The notes below the pieces were generated by a model. The model worked only from the letters and a program-made list of their open reading frames with translations, ran no database searches and was not told the origin of the DNA. A stretch of DNA of 14,542 nucleotides from RQOF01 sp964461135 (GTDB taxonomy: Bacteria > Calditrichota > Calditrichia > RBG-13-44-9). The translations under genes were made by a program, and so were the position numbers. The stretch is from assembly GCA_964461135.1 (NCBI GenBank), contig CAYWTB010000112.1, positions 1-14,542 on the forward strand, given 5' to 3'. Below, piece by piece: positions 7,589-13,904 of the stretch; position 1 is the stretch's first letter; each line of letters opens with the position of its first letter.

Positions 7589-8011
7589 CTATACTAAAAA
7601 GTGAGTTATATAACCGGACATCAAGCTCAAAGCGAAGGTTGTTCCAAGACGCCAGAGCGCTAACTGCCAACCAATAGTGGAAACACTCAGGAAGAAAATA
7701 TCGGGATCCATTGAGGGAGAAGCCAGCCAGAAAGACATCACTGGTGCTAAAGGTACACCTCCTATTAGTAAAGCAGCGATTACAGGAATAACACCGCAGG
7801 AACAAAAAGGACTAAACGCGCCAACAATGGTTGCTAAAAATATTGATATAACTGGTTTTTTTGTTAAAGCCATCCTGATATATTTGGCTGCTCCAGATAA
7901 TTTTACCGCCACAGCCAAAGGTATAGTAACAATCAAGTATGGCCAAATATGCCAGAGGCTATTCAGAATAAAATTTACAATTTTAAAAATTTGTTCTAAC
8001 ATTTTATACAT
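7589..8011 (-). pseudogene. SO_0444/ArsP-like permease, N-terminal half (interrupted by TAG)
   Basis: The upstream half of a predicted eight-TM efflux permease for a heavy metal or arsenical. This is the PF03773 group, which includes SO_0444 (Cu/Zn) and ArsP. Its 140 residues contain about four helices and the family hallmark FSPFCSCGVIPVIAALLIGG (67-86, CSCG at 70-73), plus WLASPSMDPDIFFLS. The frame ends at TAG 7591-7589, but meaningful family sequence (KNWLGQRILR) continues straight after it in the same frame, so TAG is a nonsense mutation. The first ATG is at 8011; a second at 8002 has AAAGG at a better distance and may be the true start. An inverted repeat overlaps the leader. With both lesions repaired, the protein would be about 370 residues, normal for the family. 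Confidence 0.75.
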
Positions 8012-8015
8012 ACCT

Positions 8016-8044
8016 TTAATCGTATTTCGTAAATATACGATTAA
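8016..8044. promoter_or_regulatory. Candidate operator of the permease gene (ArsR/SmtB-like palindrome)
   Basis: TTAATCGTAT and ATACGATTAA are perfect 10-bp arms separated by 9 bases (TTCGTAAAT, itself holding CGTA). The site starts five bases upstream of the permease ATG at 8011. Its position and size fit a metal-sensing winged-helix repressor of the ArsR/SmtB type, which commonly controls such permeases. No arsR gene lies in the window, so the regulator is inferred. Confidence 0.5.
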
Positions 8045-8138
8045 ACAATTTGTAAGTTGAACGCTTCTTAAAAATTTGGTTCATGTTCAATTCTAATTGT
8101 TAATATTTAATCATGATTATTTTGAAAGAAAGGAAACT

Positions 8139-8503
8139 ATGCCCAGGAAGAGTTCGAATTTGGTAGTCTATTTACCATGTCTTTCTTAAATGTTCCACGA
8201 GAAAGCATGGATGAATTTTGAGAATTGTGGGAACAAGATGTCTATTCACTGGAAAAATAAATTAAGGAAATTGTCAGCATTAAAGTTTATGTTCATTGGT
8301 GAGGACTAGAATTGAATGTTCTTTTGATGTGTGAATACAAAAATCTGAAAAATATTGAAATAGCTGATAATAAATTTGATGAGTTGTATGAGAAAAAATA
8401 CCCAGATAAAAGTGAACGAGATAAATTACGTGATCGGCGTTGGAAATACTGGAATAACCATTTCGATGCCATAGTTCGGGATATCCCAAAGTTGAGTAAA
8501 TAG
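8139..8503 (+). pseudogene. Small soluble-protein gene with three in-frame stops
   Basis: One frame gives continuous protein-like sequence from about 8147: EEFEFGSLFTMSFLNVPRES, then MDEF, TGA (8219), ELWEQDVYSLEK, TAA (8258), IKEIVSIKVYVHW, TGA (8300), GLELNVLLMCEYKNLKNIE. It continues to DAIVRDIPKLSK and TAG at 8501-8503. GAAAGGAAA precedes an ATG at 8139 that would need a small frameshift to join. Repaired, it would be about 118 residues, alpha+beta, similar in shape to small ferredoxin-like-fold proteins; I do not know its function. The last 63 codons could be read from a TTG at 8312 behind GGTGAGG. Three stops argue for a dead gene. Confidence 0.62.
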
Positions 8504-8534
8504 AACGTTACCTAAAAATATAATTCAGTATTAT

Positions 8535-8567
8535 GAGCCAGTTGCCATTTGACATCTGGCTCTTTTT
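8535..8567 (+). terminator. Rho-independent terminator
   Basis: GAGCCAG (8535-8541) pairs with CTGGCTC (8556-8562) over 7 bp; the intervening 14 bases allow two more pairs. TTTTT follows directly. It lies 31 bases after the end of the decayed small gene and fits its terminator. Confidence 0.72.
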
Positions 8568-8594
8568 AGAATATTATAAATTCTTGAACACCCC

Positions 8595-8640
8595 CATTGA
8601 AGGTAATATGGAGTCCCTTTCAACCAATAAATCCCTTGGG
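8595..8640. repeat. Dispersed short repeat, copy 2
   Basis: The second occurrence of the 19-base core found at 4380-4398, again followed 12 bases later by AATAAATCCC (8626-8635). It sits between the terminator at 8535 and a promoter-like site at 8653, in sequence with no convincing gene. Confidence 0.55.
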
Positions 8641-8652
8641 AGGTGCTACCAC

Positions 8653-8680
8653 TTGACAAATCCTGAAAATTTTGTAAATT
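8653..8680 (+). promoter_or_regulatory. Candidate promoter of the beta-barrel protein gene
   Basis: A perfect TTGACA (8653-8658) with a 16-bp spacer and TAAATT (8675-8680). It lies about 200 bp before the ATG of the outer-membrane protein gene and would give a long leader containing the hairpin at 8705. The match is suggestive only. Confidence 0.33.
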
Positions 8681-8704
8681 ATAGTGTTCCTGTAGTAAGT
8701 TGCC

Positions 8705-8737
8705 CTGTACGAGGGATCAGGACATAGTCTTGTACAG
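8705..8737 (+). promoter_or_regulatory. Hairpin in the leader of the beta-barrel protein gene
   Basis: CTGTACGAG (8705-8713) pairs with CTTGTACAG (8729-8737) over 9 bp with one wobble, around a 15-base loop. It lies downstream of the TTGACA promoter candidate and upstream of the ATG at 8878. A role in mRNA stability or control is possible. The other unassigned bases of 8504-8877 show no gene. Confidence 0.33.
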
Positions 8738-8877
8738 CTTACATGGGATTTAGAAGCATCTTCCTTCCTGTATACTGAAGCTATACTTCCCCCGAAATGA
8801 TAACATGTAGTCTGGATGGGCTAGTCGTCTTTTTGTATGGTTTACATCTTGTTCATTATCAAGATAGGAAAGATACC

Positions 8878-9419
8878 ATGAAGCATTTTATGGTCCCCCC
8901 AATTGTAATCACTATCCTCCAAAACCAGTTGATTTTTTCTCAAGTCGAAAAAAGGAATAAAGAGTTATCGGTTGCCGCCTCAAACATTTCAAGAAAATTT
9001 GAGGAACATAACGAATCCCGGACTTCCATTTCCCTTTTTTTGGTTTTGGATACTTTCTTACGCATGTATTCGAAATTGAACCGGAAATAACATACAGTAA
9101 ATATAAAGAAGAGAAAACCGAGTGGATTTTTTGTGGAAAAATTGTCTACAATGTTCAGTCTGGTGGTGAAAATAACAATCTTGTTTCGTTTTTTCTGGCT
9201 GGTATTGGTTATTTATATATGATATTCTTTTTCACCAAGATGACCTGGTCAGGAAATGAAAGCGAGAAATGGACTGTTATTAATGGCGGATGCGGTCTTA
9301 AAATTTTTTTTTCATACCCTGTATCCCTTCGGTTGGAATATAGATCTCAACAATTTAATGGTAATACAGACATTACAAATTATTTGATATTATTCGGTTT
9401 TTCAGTGATCATTATATAA
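8878..9419 (+). pseudogene. Outer-membrane beta-barrel protein gene with one frameshift
   Basis: The ATG at 8878 follows AGGAAAG at good spacing and opens with a signal peptide (MKHFMVPPIVITIL...IFSQ), then a strand-rich domain to EEHNESRTSIS. The frame must then change near the seven-T run at 9035-9041. The next frame reads FGFGYFLTHVFEIEPEITYS, ..., EKWTVINGGCGLKIFFSYP and VSLRLEYRSQQFNGNTDITN, ending LILFGFSVIII and TAA (9417-9419). Alternating strands, the GGCGLKIFFS/LRLEYR hairpin and a hydrophobic last strand are typical of small OMP_b-brl barrels (PF13505-like). One T added would restore a 180-residue protein, so this may be an assembly error rather than a dead gene. Its role is unknown. 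Confidence 0.68.
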
Positions 9420-9466
9420 ACAATGTAAAATTAAATTGAAAAGTAAAGGAAAATTCTTGTCCTATG

Positions 9467-9583
9467 GAAACCTCAAACCTCGCCAGCTGAGTTTATCTTT
9501 ACAGGTTAAATGCGGGGAACTATTTCGATACACGTAAGATGGTGTTGACGGTGAGCAAAATTTTCCATATATCAAAAATTTAA
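9467..9583 (+). pseudogene. Relic of a T9SS C-terminal sorting signal (copy D)
   Basis: The frame from 9467 reads ETSNLAS, TGA (9488-9490), then VYLYRLNAGNYFDTRKMVLT. It ends at TAA 9581-9583. It matches the tail at the window's left edge position by position. The stop replaces the Gly codon of S-G-V-Y (GGA to TGA is one base). No secreted domain remains upstream; the beta-barrel gene ends 47 bases before it. Confidence 0.65.
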
Positions 9584-9602
9584 ATCTTCTTAAAATGATT
9601 GT

Positions 9603-9631
9603 TTGAATTTTAAAACTGTCAGCGTTAATAT
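9603..9631 (+). promoter_or_regulatory. Candidate promoter of cfa
   Basis: TTGAAT (9603-9608), a 17-bp spacer and TAATAT (9626-9631) lie about 80 bp before the preferred cfa ATG at 9711. Spacing is ideal and each hexamer matches 4 of 6, but the region is AT-rich so chance is likely enough to keep confidence low. Confidence 0.3.
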
Positions 9632-9710
9632 GAATTATTTCTTAGTACAAAAATTATTTACTCAACAACCTCTCAATTAAGATCGAACTGTAACATTGGG
9701 ATTAAATAAT

Positions 9711-10826
9711 ATGAAAAAGGAAGAGTCCCTTATTAGCGATATGCTTAAACTTGCAGAGATAAATATTAATGGATCAATGCCATGGGATATTAAAGTGAAC
9801 AATGAAAAGTTTTTCCAGCGCATTCTAGGTGATGGAGTGCTTGGACTTGGTGAATCATATATGGATAGCTGGTGGGAATGCGATGATCTTGAGGAGTTTA
9901 TATACAAAGTTTTAAAGGCGGATCTTGAACATAAAATATCTCCTCTCAAATTTCTTATACCAGTAATAAAATCAAAAATAATTAACGTGCAGAGCAAGAT
10001 AAGAGCAGCAAAAGATGTACGTTACCATTACAATCTTGGTAATATTCTTTTCCAAAATATGCTTGATAAAAGAATGACTTATTCCTGTGGCTACTGGAAG
10101 GATTCAGAAAACCTTGATGCGGCACAGGAAGCAAAACTTGATCTGGTCTGCAAGAAAATTCAATTACAGGCCGGGATGACCCTACTGGACATAGGGTGCG
10201 GATGGGGAAGTCTGATAAAATTTGCCACCGAAAGATACGGGGCGAAAACTGTAGGAATTACTCTTTCAGAGGAGCAGGTAACATTAGGGAGAGAACTTTG
10301 TAAAGGCCTTCCGGTTGAGATACATTTACAAGACTATCGTGAAGTAGATGAAAAGTATGACCGAATAGTATCCATAGGTATGTTTGAACATGTTGGGATT
10401 AGGAATCATAAAACTTTTATGAAAATTGTAAACCGGTGTCTCACTGAAAATGGACTGTTTTTACTTCACACGATTGGATCCAACACTCCACAAACCATGA
10501 TTGATCCCTGGACTGATAAATATATTTTCCCCGGAGGAATGCTTCCAACAGTTAAACAGATTGCTAATGCCTCTGAAGGTTTATTTGTCATGGAGGACTG
10601 GCATAACTTTGGGTTTGATTATTCAAGGACACTCCGGGCATGGTTTCATAATTTTAATAGTAATTGGAATAATATAAGATCAAAAAGATATGACGATAGG
10701 TTTTACAGAATGTGGAAATATTTTCTTCTTACTTGCTCAGGATCGTTTCGTGCCTGTAGAAATCAATTATGGCAAATTGTCTTTTCTAAACAGGGAATTC
10801 ATGGAGGGTACAAATCAGTACGGTAA
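9711..10826 (+). CDS. cfa: Cyclopropane-fatty-acyl-phospholipid synthase
   Basis: Transfers a methylene from S-adenosylmethionine to cis double bonds of membrane phospholipid acyl chains; a soluble enzyme acting at the inner membrane. The ATG at 9711 gives 371 residues, close to E. coli Cfa (382), and aligns with it along its length. The N-terminal lipid-binding domain has LGLGESYMDSWWECDDLEEF. The SAM fold follows with LDIGCGWGSL (about 159-168). The active-site set known from Cfa is kept: the Cys of YSCGYW (126), Glu of GMFEHVG (226), His of LLHTIG (253) and Tyr of FDYSRTL (304). The end QLWQIVFSKQG matches the family. A TTG at 9696 is in frame, but the ATG fits better; the ribosome site is weak. 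It may share a transcript with the radical SAM gene 78 bases downstream. Confidence 0.95.
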   Translation: MKKEESLISDMLKLAEININGSMPWDIKVNNEKFFQRILGDGVLGLGESYMDSWWECDDLEEFIYKVLKADLEHKISPLKFLIPVIKSKIINVQSKIRAAKDVRYHYNLGNILFQNMLDKRMTYSCGYWKDSENLDAAQEAKLDLVCKKIQLQAGMTLLDIGCGWGSLIKFATERYGAKTVGITLSEEQVTLGRELCKGLPVEIHLQDYREVDEKYDRIVSIGMFEHVGIRNHKTFMKIVNRCLTENGLFLLHTIGSNTPQTMIDPWTDKYIFPGGMLPTVKQIANASEGLFVMEDWHNFGFDYSRTLRAWFHNFNSNWNNIRSKRYDDRFYRMWKYFLLTCSGSFRACRNQLWQIVFSKQGIHGGYKSVR

Positions 10827-10831
10827 ATCAG

Positions 10832-10851
10832 AAAGAGTCGCTTCACTCTTT
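10832..10851 (+). terminator. Small hairpin after cfa (weak terminator or attenuator)
   Basis: AAAGAGT and ACTCTTT form a perfect 7-bp stem around CGCTTC, five bases after the cfa stop. There is no T tract beyond TTTA, so termination would be weak. It may only limit read-through into the radical SAM gene. Confidence 0.35.
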
Positions 10852-10904
10852 ATTGGAATTCCCATAATCATATAAAAATACACAGAAAGCATATAAAAAA
10901 TTTA

Positions 10905-11051
10905 ATGGTAAAGGGAACCAGGTGTCTTCTGGTTCACCCCAAATGTTCAATTAATAGTTATTGGAATTATGTGGATGTGTGTAAAATAGCAGGTGCAAAA
11001 TATCCGGCTGCGCCCTTAGGATTAATGACAGCGGCGGTTTTTTTACCCTAA
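10905..11051 (+). pseudogene. N-terminal part of the radical SAM gene, ended by TAA
   Basis: ATG 10905 opens MVKGTRCLLVHPK and runs through KYPAAPLGLMTAAVFLP to TAA at 11049-11051. The text continues in the same frame as KWQFKLIDTNVEPLLDEHLE, so this is the true N-terminus of the following gene. LLVHPK...PPLGL...LLP is the standard opening of HpnP/HpnR-like cobalamin-binding domains. TAA most simply derives from CAA (Gln) by one C-to-T change. Confidence 0.68.
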
Positions 11052-11081
11052 AAGTGGCAGTTTAAATTAATTGATACAAAT

Positions 11082-12551
11082 GTGGAGCCCCTTCTGGATG
11101 AACATTTAGAGTGGGCAGATATTGTCGGTACAGGAGGCATGCTGCCGCAACAATCAGAAACACTCTCTATTATTGAACGGACTCATAAATTCGGTTGTCC
11201 GGTTATCGTAGGTGGTCCGGATCCATCTTCTCAGCCAAATTTGTATCAATCATCAGATTATCTTGTACTTGGTGAGGGTGAAATTTCTATTCCAATGTTT
11301 ATTCAAGATTTAGAAAAGGGCTGCACTGGCGGTGAATTCAAGTCGGATGAAAAAGCAGATGTGACTAAGGCGGTAATTCCCAGGTTTGACTTAATACGTT
11401 TTAGAGATTATATCCAGGTTGGAATCCAGTATACCAGGGGTTGTCCCTTTAATTGCGAGTTTTGTGATGTTATTGAAATTTTCGGCCGGAAACCCCGATC
11501 TAAATCCCCCGAACAGATAATTAAAGAATTCCAAACTCTTTATGATCTTAGTTACAGGGGGCATATAGATTTTGTTGATGACAATTTTTTCGTAAACAAA
11601 AAGAACACCCAAGAAGTTTTACTGGCTATTAAAGAGTGGTCTGAAATAAATAATTATCCTTATTATTTCTCGACTGAAGCTTCGATAAATCTGGCAAATG
11701 ATGAGAATCTTCTGCAAATGATGAAAGATGTGGATTTTCGATTTGTGTTTGTTGGTATTGAATCACCGAATAATGAAGTACTTAAATTAGCACAGAAGAA
11801 ATTAAATGTAAACAACGATATGGTAAAAAATGTCAAGAAAATTACTTCATACGGTATGATTGTAAATGCAGGTTTTATTGTCGGTTTTGATAATGAAAGT
11901 GACGACACCGCTGAAAATATGATTAAATTTATTCAAGAATCGGGGGTATGCATGGCAATGCTTGGAAAGCTGTATGCATTACCTAACACTCAATTAACAA
12001 GGCGCCTTCATAAAGAAGGAAGGTTGTTTAGAGAAGGGTCAAAGTTGAGAGATGATCATACCGATATAGATCAAATGACGAGTGGTTTAAATTTTATCAC
12101 GGCCAGAACCAGACGAGATATATTGAAAGACTATGTCCAAATTATAAAATACATATATAATCCGAAGCACTATTATGAAAGAATAGTCTGTACGGGTTTA
12201 AATTTAAGACCAGCCAATAAATATAGACCCGGTATTGTGAATAATTTTAAGATGATAAAAGCATTCTCAAAGCTTTGCAAAAGGGTGGGATTTAATAAAA
12301 CAACCGGCTGGCACTATTGGAAAATGCTCGTGATAATTATTTTCAGAAATCCAAAGGCAATTGAAGCGACTGTTAATCTGGCCGCAATGTTTATACATTT
12401 TCATAAGCAGTCTAAATTTATTGTTGATCTTACAAACAAAGAAATTAAATATATTGAGAATTATGGTGAGAATAAATACAATAAGTTGAAGTTCCAGGCG
12501 GAAAGAAATTCAATTAGCCACAAAGAACCTTTATCAAAAATGGTAAAATAA
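11082..12551 (+). CDS. B12-binding-type radical SAM protein (HpnP/HpnR-like, DUF4070), lacking its first 59 codons
   Basis: A radical SAM enzyme of the class that includes the hopanoid methylases HpnP/HpnR and BchE. The frame has 489 codons from the first possible start (GTG 11082) after the upstream TAA; with the leader it would be 548 residues. The cobalamin-binding-like half includes EWADIVGTGGM and VIVGGPDPSSQP. No DxHxxG motif is visible, as in much of this group. The radical SAM core carries YTRGCPFNCEFCDV (C121, C125, C128 bind the 4Fe-4S cluster), HIDFVDDNFF (161-170), FVFVGIESP and NAGFIVGFD. The DUF4070 region has ALPNTQLTRRLHKEGRL. Next to cfa, a lipid-methylating role is attractive but inferred; no squalene-hopene cyclase lies in the window. 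Loss of the B12-fold start probably inactivates it unless TAA is read through. Confidence 0.83.
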   Translation: MEPLLDEHLEWADIVGTGGMLPQQSETLSIIERTHKFGCPVIVGGPDPSSQPNLYQSSDYLVLGEGEISIPMFIQDLEKGCTGGEFKSDEKADVTKAVIPRFDLIRFRDYIQVGIQYTRGCPFNCEFCDVIEIFGRKPRSKSPEQIIKEFQTLYDLSYRGHIDFVDDNFFVNKKNTQEVLLAIKEWSEINNYPYYFSTEASINLANDENLLQMMKDVDFRFVFVGIESPNNEVLKLAQKKLNVNNDMVKNVKKITSYGMIVNAGFIVGFDNESDDTAENMIKFIQESGVCMAMLGKLYALPNTQLTRRLHKEGRLFREGSKLRDDHTDIDQMTSGLNFITARTRRDILKDYVQIIKYIYNPKHYYERIVCTGLNLRPANKYRPGIVNNFKMIKAFSKLCKRVGFNKTTGWHYWKMLVIIIFRNPKAIEATVNLAAMFIHFHKQSKFIVDLTNKEIKYIENYGENKYNKLKFQAERNSISHKEPLSKMVK

Positions 12552-12777
12552 TGATAGGTATTGGTTATGAAGTTTGTTTCTACAGATTATAAGTTTACTC
12601 AGCCATGTGGAGTTGGCGGTTAGGTTAAGATGATGTAGAATGCAACGTGATTTAGACGTAGACCTGTTTCATGAAAGCACATGTGGATGGCGTATTATAT
12701 TTTTTGACACTATAAAAAGGAGTTTTACATAACCATAAAAATGGGATTTTTGAAAGTGCAATAAAACGGTATCAGAA

Positions 12778-13260
12778 TTGAAAAAATTGTTCTTCAAAGC
12801 TCTAAATATGTGGGAAATGTGCATTGGCGAAGCTGGTCTGACAAAAAGAAATTCTCTTTTCTTTGCATCCCTTATACTGATAACCTTATCCTCAATCAAC
12901 TGTGTAAATGTATTTGATTATCCGAAAATAATTCAAGTAACGGGTATTGTGACTTATCAATCTGATGGCTCACCCGTAGACAGAGCATTAGTACACATGT
13001 GGCAGTATGATTTTGGGGATGACATAAACGAAATAGGTTTTCAACCTTATATGCATACCGTGGCAAGAACCTGGACCAATGAAGATGGTGAATATAAAAT
13101 TATACACACGCTCAAAGAATTTGAGCACTGTTCCGGTGATATTTTTTCCAATATCCGTGCCTATAAAGTCGGATATTTGCACGATAACTGGCTTAATGTA
13201 GACGTTTATTGTCGGGAAGATTTACAACACATTAATTTTCAGCTTTATAAAATTGAGTAG
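12778..13260 (+). CDS. Small exported protein with a carboxypeptidase-regulatory-like domain
   Basis: An exported protein of at most 160 residues. A hydrophobic signal segment (27-40) follows KR and ends SSINC, so Cys42 could be lipidated although the lipobox is poor. Residues 50-158 show the prealbumin-like pattern: VTGIVTYQSDGSPVDRALV, later TWTNEDGEYKI and a final NFQLYKI strand, as in CarboxypepD_reg-like domains that act as binding or stabilising modules. Cys118 and Cys145 could form a disulfide. The start is unsure. The longest frame begins with TTG 12778; ATG 12808 or a later codon near the KR is possible. A good AAGGAG at 12717-12722 points to ATA (12729), not ATG, in another frame, so the original start may be lost. 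No enzyme activity is indicated. Confidence 0.68.
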   Translation: MKKLFFKALNMWEMCIGEAGLTKRNSLFFASLILITLSSINCVNVFDYPKIIQVTGIVTYQSDGSPVDRALVHMWQYDFGDDINEIGFQPYMHTVARTWTNEDGEYKIIHTLKEFEHCSGDIFSNIRAYKVGYLHDNWLNVDVYCREDLQHINFQLYKIE

Positions 13261-13384
13261 CCCAATTGATCAATTCAAATTAATCTGACGAGACCGTTAC
13301 CGTGAATAAAATTTCATAAGGTAATCATCTCAAATGGATTCTGCTTTTACAATATTCAACAGCCGGATTCTTTTCAGGTATCCC

Positions 13385-13759
13385 CCCCGGTTGGCAGTTG
13401 CATACGCTTTCCGTTCTCTTTTTCAAATCCGCCCGCTTCGCTGCTGCCGGTTTCTCTTATAACATCACAGTGAAGTCGCTGCTTTTCCGCTTTCAGAGAG
13501 TAACAGTTCTAACGGTAACAAAAATTGGGATTGGCAGGCTCATGTCGACATAAAGCTGTAAGACCGTCCTTACCTCTAATCCCTTTAAAAACTATCCCGA
13601 TTTTACCTCAGTTCATACTTCCTGGGATCTCAAACCCGATCTCCGGGATAACTGATTCAGGATCGGAGTTGGTTCTCATAAGGTCTCCTCTCACTGATCA
13701 TTATTTCCATCAAAACCATCTCTTAATCATTACACCTAACCGGTCCAAGAAGATCTGAC
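13385..13759 (-). mobile_element. Relic of an IS3-family element: left end and most of OrfA
   Basis: On the minus strand, ATG 13679 begins MRTNSDPESVIPEI. One frame continues through TGA, GKIGIVFKGIRGKDGLTALC, RHEPANPNFCYR, TAG and LKAEKQRLHCDVIRETGSSE to a decayed coiled-coil end. This follows IS3-type OrfA order: helix-turn-helix, the [LI]C..EG..P..[YF]YR segment, then L.AGK.RL..D..RE. The 80 bases upstream of the ATG, ending GTCAGATCTTCTTGGAC at 13759, match the relic at 6771-6848. OrfB and the right end are missing. The rest of 13261-13904 shows no gene; 13760-13904 would hold the promoter of the sigma factor. Confidence 0.72.
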
Positions 13760-13904
13760 AAAAAAATCAATGAAATAAAATTATGGATAAAACCTAAATT
13801 GATGCTGATTATACCTACTAATCCGGAATAATTATGTAAAAATACTAAACATTTGAAAGGAAAATCCGTATAGCGTGATTGTAATATGAACAGAGTTCGG
13901 CCAA

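Noticed and set aside
8533..8727. 64-codon plus-strand frame
   Set aside because: It spans the terminator, the dispersed repeat and the promoter-like site, and has no protein-like features.
8797..8877. Upstream extension of the barrel protein (27 more codons)
   Set aside because: The ATG at 8878 has a good ribosome site and begins a signal peptide; the extension would bury it.
9696..9710. TTG start for cfa giving 376 residues
   Set aside because: The ATG 15 bases later gives a normal-length enzyme and is the more usual codon; the added MGLNN has no family support.
6898..11051. Alternative genetic code (TAG or TGA read as an amino acid)
   Set aside because: The interrupting codons include TAG, TGA and TAA and come with frameshifts, while clean genes end normally with these codons. 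Decay or sequence error explains it better.
12834..12848. Third IS3 end (GGTCTGACAAAAAG resembles AGATCTGACAAAAAA at 13751)
   Set aside because: Only about nine bases match and the neighbouring sequence does not follow the other two ends, so chance is likely.
12669..12899. 76-codon minus-strand frame opposite the start of the exported protein gene
   Set aside because: It overlaps the signal-peptide region of a better plus-strand gene and has no ribosome site. I could not rule it out fully, but no support was found.
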